From Amblyornis subalaris (Eukaryota > Chordata > Aves > Passeriformes > Ptilonorhynchidae): a stretch of 64,000 nucleotides of DNA. Where the stretch lies: contig JACAXG010000131.1 of NCBI GenBank assembly GCA_018881555.1, positions 62,001-126,000 on the forward strand, written 5' to 3'. The position numbers and the translations under genes were made by a program. The notes below the pieces were generated by a model, which saw nothing but the letters and a program-made list of their open reading frames with translations, ran no database searches and was not told the origin of the DNA. Below are positions 9,001 to 21,000 of this stretch, in pieces. Position 1 is the stretch's first letter. Every line of letters starts with the position of its first letter.

Positions 9001-12000
9001 GGGAACAGGCTGGAGAAGAGGACAAGGCATTGCCATAGCATTTCCNTAGCCAGTGTCCGCAGCCAAGTCACTAAAGGTCTGTGACCCTGATCCCAGGCAG
9101 AGAANACCAAAATGCTGAAATCCCTGAGCGAGAGAGGGGACGTGGCATTGACCTCGTNTGTGTGCACCCAAGGGAGAGGAAATTCACCCAGTGCTCCCAG
9201 CTCCCAGTGTGAGTCTTGGTGCAACTGNAGCTGTCTCAGTGACTGTCAGTGCACTTGGGGAAAAGGGCTGTTTCCCTGATTTCCTCTGGGATTCTGATGA
9301 ACATCATTCTGAAGTTTTTATTTCTCTGGAGTGTTACTTTCCTGTAGGCTCAGATATGCCTATCACTGTGGCACTGCAGTGTTTCCCAATCTTTGGAAAA
9401 AATTAGCTTTTATGCGTGAAAGCAGTAAATCCTAAGAGGATTTTTATTTTGCTTTCTAGATCTCTGTATGTTGTGAGGTCTCCTTAAAAGCTGTTTCAGA
9501 GCATTATCCTGGGATGCAGTGCTGGCAGCAGAGCCTGCACTCTGTTGGTACCTGCCCATAACACAAGTGCAAAACTGCCCCACAACTCCTTCCAGGAGCT
9601 GATTTTATTGGAGTGTAACATCAGCATAATTACACATTTTGACAGATGAACAGTCTGGTTATTCAGGTGTCTGTCTGGGATAGCAGCTATGAGGAGATGC
9701 TCAGTAACAGGGTGTAAGGGGCACACCCAGGTGAGAGTGTGCAGCCTTCTGCTTTTTCTTCCCACCTTCCAGGTTTAGGGACTTACTAGCCTGGAATTTG
9801 AATCCAGATGATCTGACCTAATCTCTTTTGTTACCCTGTGTATAATTTTGTCTTCACAGCAATGCACAGCAGTGAATCCATAATTTAATCATGACCCATA
9901 CGAATAAAGTATTCTGTCTGGTTTTAAACTATCTAACTCCTAATCTCAAGCCCATTAGCTTTTTACATTATGAGAAATTGAGAATAATGATTATCTTTTC
10001 ATCTTTTCCTGGGATCTAAGTCCACTTAATCTCCTTTTATTGAAATATTCATGCATGTTGTGCATCCCTTTGACTTTGACTAGCTCAGAATGTCCTGCTG
10101 AGATAGAATGCGCAGGGACACACATGTCCTGGGGTGATGTATTATGATAGTCTATTCCATGATCCTCTGCTTTTGCCCAAAAAATTGTTATTGTTTTCTC
10201 TTTCTACCCCCCCCAGAGCCAGTATGTGAGCCTGGCTGAGATCCTGGCAGGGGCGGGGCCGGGAGTTGGTCCTTCTGTTGCGGTTCGGGGATCGAGGCAG
10301 CAGCACCATGCGTGCTGAGCTCTGTGTGTTCCCNGCTGGGTACTGCTACACTGTGACTTGGCAGTCTCTTAGCTGGGNTGGGTCGGTCTGTGCCCGGCTG
10401 GGAACAGAGAACAATCGGCATTTTTGCCGGGAGCAGTCGCTGCTTTGCNGCACTGTAGCCCAGCTCGCTGCCCAGGNCCCCGGTGGCTCGGAGCAGTGTG
10501 GTTCCGGTGGGCTCGGAGCAGGGTGGTTCCTGCCTGGCTGTGCAGCGTGGTTTCTCTGCGTGCCTGACTTGGTTTTCAGCCCAGGCAATAACTTTTCCCT
10601 CACTTGGAGAAGCTGGAGTAGCAACCTTTGGCTGCCGGGAGCTGAACCGAACGGGCTGCTGCTCCAAGATCGGCAGGAGCAGGATCAGAGGGAGTGGAGC
10701 GGCTCCACCCAGCCCCAAGCCCCAGGGAGGCAAGCTGGGGAGAGAAAGCACACCAAAGGCTCCAGCCCAGCTGTTTTCACCTGCTGTGACTGGCGTCGGA
10801 GGAAAGGTTGACACCAGGGAGCCACTGGGATTTTCCTCTGCTGCAGGACTGCTCCGTGGGGGATCTGCTGCCCTCTGCATGGAAAGCGGCGCCATTTTGG
10901 ACCACGTGTTGGGAAAGGTGTATTCCTCCTGCACTGACCCCACTCTCTGGACACTTTTTGGACACTTTCTCTGTGTGTGGGGGGCGGAAGTGGGTTCTGA
11001 CAGTTTAGTGCTTAACAGTTATTTATTTTTTTCCATGCCTTGTGGGTGGGCATTCTGTTTGCTAATAAACCATATTTTTTCCCCTTTCACCTACTAGTAT
11101 TCATTCCCTATTGGTGGAAAGGGGATTTTTGGAACTCTTTTGGAGAGAAGGACTCAGTCCAGAGAGTTCTCTCTTAAATTTTTCTCAAAACTGAGACAAC
11201 AAATTAAATTGAAAATGCAGGCACGAGATGGGTTTAGATGTATGTGGTCCTTTTCTTTCTCCTTTCCTAGCATGGTAAGAGCTCAAAATTAGTTGTCATA
11301 GAATCACANAATGGTTTGGGTTGGAAGGAGTCGTAAAGATCATCTTGTTCCAACCCTCTCTGCCATGGGCAGGGACACCTTCCACTAGACCAGGTTGCTC
11401 AGAGCCCCATCCAACCTGGCCTTGAACAATTCCAGGGATGGGGCAACCACAGCTTCTCTGGGCAACCTGTGCCAGGGCCTCACCAACCTCACAGTAGAGA
11501 ATTTCTTCCTAATATCTAGTGCAAACCTACTCTCTCTCAATTTAAAGCCATTTATTAGCACTTGCATAATAGATCTTAGAGTCATTTCAGAGTCTGATTA
11601 TTCTAAGCCGCCTTTTTCTGTGATATTTCTAGATCTCCTCATAGTTTAGACTCTCAAATGACTCCAGATCATGAGTAAACTTTTAGTTCTTCTTCCAAGG
11701 AATCAATTAGGAATACTCTTAATGATCCACAACCTTGTGTCTTCTTCAGTACATCCTATTTATCCACTACTAATCCCAATCTTTAATAATGCTTGTTGTA
11801 ATTGAGTACTGGAATGACTCTTTGAAGCTTCTCAGGTCCTTCTGGCACCACATGTGCCTGTCCATCTCCTGTTGCTGAGGGTGATTTAACAGATCAGAGT
11901 AGGCAGTTCTGCAACTTTTTATTTTAATTCCTCAGGAGTTTTGAATTGAAATATTTATCACTCATTTACCTAGCACTTGTTTAGTCTTTTCTGCTTAATA

Positions 12001-15000
12001 CTTCCTTTGAAACAAGGTCTCAGTCCATCACTCTCAGTGAAAGGTTCCAGGGTGGGACTTGCCTCACACTCATCCAATCCCTAACTCAGATTCCTTCTTC
12101 ACTTGGTTTCTTTACATCTTGAGTATTTATCAGGCTTAGCAACACACTGGGAGACTTCTTGCATCTGGTATGTTTGGAAATGTCTTTATTATTGGAGAGG
12201 GAGATTGCTTTTAGTAGTTTGATTCTCAAACCTTTTTTAGTATTTTGTTTTTGCATTGAATTTATCAAATGTGGTATTTATTTGGATGGAAAATTCTGCT
12301 TTCTGNAAGCTGTATGTTTGAATATCCACCGTCACTGTGCTGCTCAATTAAGCTAACTTGTTCTTTATTTATTTCAGTTTTGTTTAATATTGGCCTAATG
12401 TTAATTATTCTAAAGAGATTGCAGGAAATTGGATGAGATTCAAAGCCAGACTGTTTGTGTGGGTGTTTGCAGGTAACCAAGATGGTCAGTGGACACGTAG
12501 TCAGTCCTGTCAGTGGAGTCTCAGGGCAGTTCAGCTCCCTGCAAAAGCAGGGGTGCAGGAGCTGGTCTGGTGAGTTGGTTTATAGGGTCTCCTGACTGCA
12601 CAGACTTGATTTCTGTTGTCTGCTATGGGAGCTCAGACATCTTGCTCACATGTAGTCATCTAAAATTAAGTGTTCCAGTCTTTAATTGAGTGCGACCTTA
12701 ATTGAATAATTAAGTGTTATTGCAGGCTGCTATTAGTTCAAATTTAATTTTATTTTTAAATTAGTATAAGTACATTTTAATTTTAATTTAAAATTAAAAA
12801 AATATAATTTAAAACCAGCACAGTACAAATTCACTGATTTTTATCCAGCCTGATGATGAGGACCTGGACATCAAAAAGCAACCTTAGAAATTTGGCTATT
12901 ATAGAATAATAGAATCACAGAATGGTCTGTGTTGGAAAGGACCTTAAAGCTCATCTTGTTCCACCTCCTGCCATGGGCAGGGACAAATTCCACTAGACCA
13001 GGTGCTCAAAGCCTCATCCAACCAGGCCTTGAACATTTGTTATTAAAACAATATTTTATTTATCATCACCAAGAGAATTTGAGCAGTCATTCTTTCATTA
13101 ATAATTTGCAGTTGAAGGACACAATCAAAATTCAACTGATGCCATGAGGAATCTTTTCCTTGACTTCAAAGGGCTTTTGATGAAGCAGGATTTACACTAC
13201 AGACACAGACAGCAAAAGAAATGGTTTAAGTCAATGGCATAAACCATGTGAGCAAGGTAGAATGATTTTTATGCCTACATCTGAGAGACAGTAGATACTG
13301 CACATAGGTTTTCTAGTTTAGAGTATTTACAAATATCAGTGATCATTTTAATAATGTAGGAATTCAGAAGTGAATCACTATTGCTGAAAGTTTTGAGAGG
13401 ACTCTAGGATATTAGATTAAGGGAAGATGAAAAAATGAGTTATGGCATCAAAAACCTTCCCTGAACGTCAGTCAATCTGTTCTGCTCAAAGCTTGTTAGC
13501 TATTTTGGTATTAATCTTTCAACATCTGTACTAGAAAGAAATCATTGGTATTAGGAGAAAGGAAAGGAAAAGGGAAAGGGGAAAGGGGAAAAAGGAGAGG
13601 AAGCTGAAAAAGATAAAAATATAACAATAAAAAAAAAACGATAAAAAGGAAGAGGGAGCTTTTGCTGAAACAATGTAGACTGAAATAGGCAGGATTATGG
13701 ATTTTTACAATATTGGTACTTTGCTGTGGCAGCCAAGAGATGCAGTAGATAATCCATCCCCTGGGTTCTCTAAATCCAGGTGTGTTGTATTGTGTGTATT
13801 TGAGTAATGTAACTCAAATATAAAGTGTTAAGCTAAGAGAAGGAATCTCTTCTACTCTGCAAGAGGTCAGGCAGGCACATGTCACATTCCCTTCTGGTCT
13901 GTAAGTCTGCAAATTTTGGTCTGATTCGTGTTCATCTTTGTGCAGTTCTGAGCCAAGGTGTACAGAGAGCAGGAAGGACCAGGTCCTCCCTCCTGACCTC
14001 TCAGCAGCACTGAGGCTGTGCCGGGGCTCCTGCCAAACGTGTTAACAGTGCACTAATAGGAAATCTTTGTTTGTTCCAGCATGGACCTGTGTTCACAATA
14101 TTTGCTCTGGGGAAACGCTTTACTTTTGTGACTGAGGAAGAAGGAACTGAAGCATTTTTTAAATCTGAAGACTTAAATTTTGAACAGGCAGTACAACAAG
14201 CTGTCGAGAATGCAGGTAACTGAGACCTGGCTCTTTTTTAAAGGAACCCAAATCCAGTTATCCAGGAACATTAGAACCCAACCAAAAGCCCACTGGCTTT
14301 TTGATCATGCCTTAAATGCTTATTTTAACCCATGACCATGCTATGAAATGAAGGTGAAATTCAGTGTCTCTGTGATGAACTAGCACCATAAACCAGCCAA
14401 GGGATTTGGATTCAATCTCAAGGAATCAGAGGTTTCTGATCCAGGGACTGTTATTACTTTTACCATCAAGCAACCCTGGTTTGAGATCAGTTTTTTTCTG
14501 TGGCTGGACACTCCACCTGTGTGTACCTCATTTAGAGCAATAGTAGGTAGTCCTATCACTTCATTTCAAAATCAGCTTGTACCAATAATTAGTCATTACC
14601 CTGTAGTATAACAGTTTTTAGAAAGGGATGAGGTATGTAGGAAGATGTACTACTATAGCATGGAGACACAAACTGTTTTTTTCTTGGGATAAATTATTTT
14701 TCATTTCAGTCAGTTTTGTGGAGCACTTGCACATCTCTCTTCATCCCACTGGGGGGAAATCTCTGGATTGTTGATTCTGGCACTGAAGCTTCATGAGGCA
14801 GGAAGATGTTACACAGACTGGTAGAAGCAGAGGGATTACCAAAATCTTTACATGGTTACGAGGAAGCTTTCAGGGAATTTCACTCTAGGAAGACGAAGGT
14901 TAAGGCATTTAAATTAGAGTCAAAAGTTATGTGCAAAAATGCTCACTCTATCTTTCAGTGAAAATCCGCTTTCCAAAATGTTTCAGTTTCTTTTTGTATT

Positions 15001-18000
15001 TAGTTTCTGTCCCTGCAGAATCATTTTATCAGAACCATGGCAACCTCTACAGCATGATGAAGGGGAAAATGAGTCCTTCTAATCTGCACATGTTCTCAGG
15101 CACTTTGTGTGAGGAGCTATATGAGCACATGGCTCATCTGGGCACAGAGGGCACAGACAACCTCAATGACCTGGTAAGGTAAGGGAGTTTTGCAGCACAT
15201 CTTTAACTCAGAGGTGTCCTATATGGGAGCAGAAATGTTGCTGTAAAGCAGCTGGAGCTCGGGACTCAAGTTTTACAAAAGTTTTGTCAGGATACTCATC
15301 ACAGCTTCACGGTTTCAGATGGTTCAGGAGTGGACAGGGCTTCATGTAAAGGTGTTTCTTCCAGTTAGGAGAAGCATCCGAATTGCTTGTTTGGAAGAAA
15401 AAAGAAAACACAGCATCTTCCAACAAACCTTGTTTCCCAAAAGATGGAATAAAAGCTTCACATGTTTATAAAGAACTTAGGAACAGACAAAATGCGTGAT
15501 CTTCAGGTTGAAAACTTTCTATGTTTAAGCCAAGCCTAGCTTGAAACTTAACTAAAACCTCTGCAACTGACTTTGCTGCCAGAACTTCATCGTTCCTGTA
15601 AAAAAAAGTTTTGTTTCATGTAACAACAACAGAGCTTTTAACAACTCCTTTTTCCTGATCATCCGGGACAACAGCTATCACTGTCACTGCAGTCACTGCA
15701 GTTTGGATTAACCGGGGAAAATGTGGGGGGGAGAGGCTTTGAAATCTCCCAGCCCTTCCTTTGAAACCCTCCCATTATCCCGTTGGTCTCAATAATGGGG
15801 TGCTAACCCCCACATCCCCTGGTGTTCTCCCACCTGTCTTTTGAAGTCGAAGTCACATCTCTTTCTTGAGCAATCATCAAGTCAGTAGCAAGCTACACCC
15901 CTGCCTGGTGTGCTCATACTGGCTCACATTTCCCTGTTATTCTCCTCTCTGAATCCATCTGTGATCTTCTACCTGGCTTCAAATTTCTGTGGACAGGGAC
16001 AGACCTATTGTTCTGTGCTGTACTGGCACCAGCACAGACCATCGTCCACAACAGAATCAGGGGTGCCATGGACCTACAAGTTTTACATGGAGCATCCTAT
16101 CCTACTGCATCCCCGATGCAGCCTTGGGACAGGATGTTCTTCCCACTGCGATGGCTGTTCTGGCATCCAAATCAACTGTTATTTGTTTAAAATTTAAAAA
16201 CCTCAGTTATTTGATAGATGATAAACTACAGAATCCATAAAAGTCATCCACAGTAAATCTGGTGGGGAGTCATCTGTTCTTCTTTGCTAAACAAGGCAGA
16301 GTAAAAGAATTGGAATGCAATATTCTGAGTAATTGTTTTTTAGCTGCCTCAAAGCTAAATCCATAGAGCCACCAGATGGCCNCATCTTCCTTGTGATCTT
16401 TAGAAAATCAGAAACGTGAGTGCTATTCCCTGAAATACTCATTTAGCAGCAGCTGGGACAATGAAGACTGCACAAGTGTTTCTTGGAGCTAAGGACTACA
16501 GGAGAAGGGTCTGAGAAGGAGCTCAGAATTTGCAGGATAACAGAGGAGCAAGCAGGGAAGGAGATGAAAAGGAGATGAAAAGGAAGTGAAACAAAAAGAA
16601 AGCAAAAAAGCATTGTCTGTGCAGGAAAGCTACAGCCAGAGGAAGGATGTTTCAGGGTGTCTGATCCAGAAGGGTTTGTGCAATGCCCAGAAATTTCACG
16701 TGGGTCAACCTGAAATGAGAGGGGTGGTTAGTGGGGAGAAGGGGACCTCGGTGGCTGGAATCTTTCTGCCCCTGCTCAAGGGACCTAACACTAACAAGTG
16801 AAGTTCAGCCACATGCAGAACACCAGGCTGTGGTCCTTGTATCTCCTGCCTCTGCTTNAAATTGCAGTAAGGGTGTGAGTGATGTGTGAGCCTTGTGCCC
16901 TTCCATACTGACATGACACTTGAGTCCCGCAGCTTCCAGTGTTGCCAACCCACCATGCTGCATCCTGGTCTAAAACTGCTGCAACAGCTTCCCTATGGCC
17001 CCTAAGCCTTGGGGATCTTGTCCTTGCAGGCACGTCATGTATCCAGCAGTGGTGAACACTTTGTTTGGGAAAGGCATCTGCCCAACCAGTCAGAGTGAAA
17101 TCAAGGAGTTTGAAGAGCATTTTCGGAAGTACGATGAGGACTTTGAATACGCTTCTCAGATGCCTGAGTGCTTCCTGAGGTAATGGGACAGAGATGATGC
17201 TTGTGGTGTACCCACTACAGGCATCTTTATCTTGCTGGAGTATCGACCATGTGGGACGTTTTCCCTGGAGGATGATGCCCTGTTTTCATTGATGGTGTGC
17301 CCTTGGGTCAGGCAGGCTTTCAGCTAGATGCTTGCAAAAAAAATTCTGACCTTGTCTTGTGCATTTTTCTGGTATAAAGCAGAAACAGCCTTACTTAGGT
17401 GAGCAGAGCCTAGCTTGGACCTGTCAGGGAGCAGCAGAATGGGGCAAAGGGCAAAGGCCTGATCCTAAATGTGAGTCCTAAGCTCAGGGGATCTCCAGTG
17501 AGGTGTCTCTCTGCTCTTTTCTGCACCTTAGCTGTTTTCCCAGCATACCAATTCCAGATTACATGGCTATCACAGAGCTGGCCTTGGGTAAAGGAGCCCA
17601 AACCCTGAGGAACTGCTTCCAGACCCTGTCTGTGCTCTCAGGGCCATGACAGCACCTTAAGCATCTCAAAATAGGCTTCATAAAGAATTGAGGATGCTCT
17701 AAAAGCGTGGCCTTGGTTTTCTTCAAGAGGACCATTCTGGAAAAGATTGGCCTAAGCAATCTGTCCAAAGCCACAATGAAAACCTGTAGTGAAAAGGTAT
17801 GAAAATGTAGGAGTGTTGCAGTCCCAGGTCCTGGCTGCAAGAGGAGGTCTGGCCAAGGTGAAGGCCTTGGACGTGCTGTTTGTCATGCCAGTCATACTTC
17901 TGTCAGTCAGACTGGCACTTGGCTGTTCATCAACTGACTACTGCCCAGGGGCTTTTGGAAAACAACCCAAGGAGTCCTTCTCATGGAAAAGGGAAAGTTG

Positions 18001-21000
18001 GATTGTGATGCCTCAGTTAAGTGCTTCTTGTTTGTTGCTTTTCTTTACAGGAACTGGTCGAAATCCAAAAAATGGCTTCTAAAATTATTTGAGAAAGTAG
18101 TGTCGGATGCTGAAAGGACCAATCCTTCAGAGACTGCATCCAAGGTAAACATCCACAGCTAGGAAATAAGATGACTTTGTTGTATATTCTGACCAAAGTC
18201 ATGGAGGGCAGGAATTATTTCAGTACTGGAAGAAATAAGTCAAATATGTTGGCTTTTATAGCTATACCAAAATTGTCCAGTATTGCTGTCACCTGCAGTA
18301 AGACAGACCCATAACTTTGACTCCTATTCTTCCATTTAGTTTATTTCCAACAATTCTGAGAATTAACATTTTCCCCTGGGGAATTTTAAGGCAAGAGTTC
18401 AGAGCTATGACCCATCCCCAGGTTCCAGTATCACATTACAGTGAGCAGTTGAAAGGGGTGAGAGAGAGACCCTTCTGTTGTTTCTCTGAGGGCACCGTGC
18501 TGTGAAATTTCAAAGTCTTACATGTACTATTTATAAACCCTGGTGCAGAATGAGCAGATCCTTCAACAGCCAGACTAGTAGAAAATAGCAGATTACTGGA
18601 TTGGAAGCCAAGTACCCTAAATATTGATTGTGTCAAAGCTGAGATAAGTCGTTCCCCTGGTTATTCTCCTTAGCTCTGACAGGAATTCTGTCGATAGGGC
18701 TGACAAATGTGATGGCAGACTGGCCTGGGAATTTTGATCTACCAAATGGTTGTAGAACAGATCATTAAACAAAACAGGTTTTATTTAGACTTTAAAAGCT
18801 TTACATACCACAATTTCTTTCATAAAACAAACCAGATTAGAAAGGAAACAGAAGGAAAGAGAAGGCTGGAGAGGGGGTGGTGGGAGGTAAGAAGGTGCAG
18901 GATGTAGGAGGCACGAACTTGGTGTCTTAGACTGAGTGGGAATTTGGAAAAAAGATCAACCATTTTTTATTCAAGATTAGCCTTTTCCCCTCTGGAAAGC
19001 AGACTTTGCCTCGAATCCATGGTTGCCCTGTGTTTAAGGAATTGCTGTAAACAAAAGCTGATCCTAGAACATTACACAGTTGCTATAGTTTCGAAGAATA
19101 TCAGCCCATTGAAGTCACTGCTTAGGTCACCAGCAAAGTGCCTGAAACGAGGGAGTTTGCTGAAATANCAGACCATCTCTTTATAACAAGCACCTTTTTG
19201 GCATGCCCAGAGAGAACATTTTCTTCATTTCCATTCATTCAACTGGTTCATTCCCATTTTCAGGTTCTTTAAAGTAGAGGAGTAGAGCAGGAATTAAAAT
19301 AGAGATTTCTTTTTTGCTTACTTCCATGTACAAGCAGCAATGGGGAGTGAGGGAACCCAATCCCCTAAAAACTTTAAGGAAATATAGAGTAGTGAAAGTA
19401 TTCAGTAGGGATTCATNTGGTGCACTGAGTTCTTCTGGCCCTCTGCCTGTGTGAGTGGGGTCTCACTTTCTCCTAATAGCTGTCATTTCTGCATTGTACC
19501 TTCCAAAAAAGCCATAATTAATGCTAATTCTCTTTGAGAAACTAGTCCTTGAATTCTAGTAAGACCTACTCCAAATGACATTTTAATATATTTTTGGAAA
19601 TAACAGATTATTATCTTTCATTTTTAACAGACGCTTCTACACCATCTCCTGGATAACTTGCAAGGAAAACATCTAGCTCCCAATTATGGTCTCCTGATGC
19701 TCTGGGCTGCCCAAGCAAATGCTGTCCCCGTAAGTACATCAGCTACAGAAACACCTTCTCTCTCTCCTGTTCCAAAGCCTGTATTTGGGAAGGAAAGACT
19801 TTGAAGCAGAGGTCACACACACACTGCATGGATTCCAAAGAAGGGATTATCACGCCCACATGCATCACTACAAATATACCCAGGCTGCAGTGTCACAGAA
19901 GCAATGACAAGAAAAGCTCTTCTTGTATTTTTCCTAAATTATGTTGTCCCCTATCATAACATTTCAGGAGCATAAGCCTCATAGCTATTAAGATCAGTCT
20001 TAAGCTGTGAAGAGCATTTAACTCTGTTTTGAAGCACTGTGGCTGTATTATAGTAAAGACTATTTCAGATACCCTGGTGTTACCAATTGTAAAGAATATC
20101 CAAAGCATAATACAGAGTAACTTCATCTCTGTGTAAATCCTCGAGTAAATTTTTCTCTTTCATTTTGGGGGATCTGCTGTACAAATGCCAGTGGAAGGAA
20201 AGCAATAGTTTGATTCTACAGCCATTAATTTTTGTCTATGTAAGAAAAGGATTTGCTGGATTAATGATACTGATATAAGTATGCTAACAAGCTCAATATA
20301 TCTAACACATCTTAGGCTGACCAGAGACATTTATAGGAATTTCTCAGATGAAAAACCCATAGCAGCAAAAACATCCTTTATTTACCATGACTACTAAGCT
20401 CTTTCCAGCACAGTTATGTCCATTACAGATGTGATTCAGAAAAACATGATAGTGAGTTATTTTTATATGTATCCCTAACAGATACATCTATGTTTTTTGT
20501 AGATTGGATATTACTGCAGTTTAGCCTAAGGGAAATTCATCCATTTCAGTGAGGTTTCTGTGCATTCACGTGCTGGCATAAGTGGGAGGCATAGCCTGCT
20601 GCCTGTTATCAGGATAACTGACATTCCTTCCACAACACTTACTTCTGTAATATTCAGCTGTAAATAGACTTACAGATATTTTGCTGTTTCTCAGAATAGT
20701 CACAACCACTGTTCTGAGGAATGGAATGACGAAAGAAAAGGCCTTTCACCTTTCAAGGGCATTTTTTACAAGCACTTTAAACCCTTTTATCTGAAACAAT
20801 TCAGTTATCTCTCCTTAGCCTGTGGAGTGAAGCCACAGTGTCCAAGTGCTGTACAGGAAAACTAAGCTACAAGATTTATTTTGCAGAAGGAGGACTGCAT
20901 CCACATCAGTCTATTTGGGAAATAAGAGTCAGACTTTCATCCCTCACCAGCACAGATGGCCCACAACCAGATCTGTGTGCAGGCTGCACCTCCCGCTAGC

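Larger units (their letters stand above)
6056..14079 (+). other. CYP39A1: CYP39A1 intron 1
   Basis: This 8-kb intron is the longest in the gene. It holds a possible very old CR1/L3-like fragment (about 7.1-7.3 kb), a probable solo LTR (about 10.2-11.2 kb), two antisense CR1 3' ends (11.3 and 12.9 kb), an AT-rich palindrome (12.78 kb) and a polypurine run (13.55 kb). The remaining open frames are short, scattered and without recognisable domains. Confidence 0.9.

Noticed and set aside
10188..10943. Long minus-strand open frame of about 250 codons
   Set aside because: It lies wholly inside the CpG-rich LTR-like block, shows no domain or family similarity that I recognise, contains unresolved bases, and overlaps equally open plus-strand frames. 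It is best explained by GC-rich composition.
15174..15179. Alternative exon 3 donor CTG|GTAAGG
   Set aside because: Using it removes five bases and breaks the frame with exon 4. The donor five bases later restores Arg and matches the human LVRHL junction.
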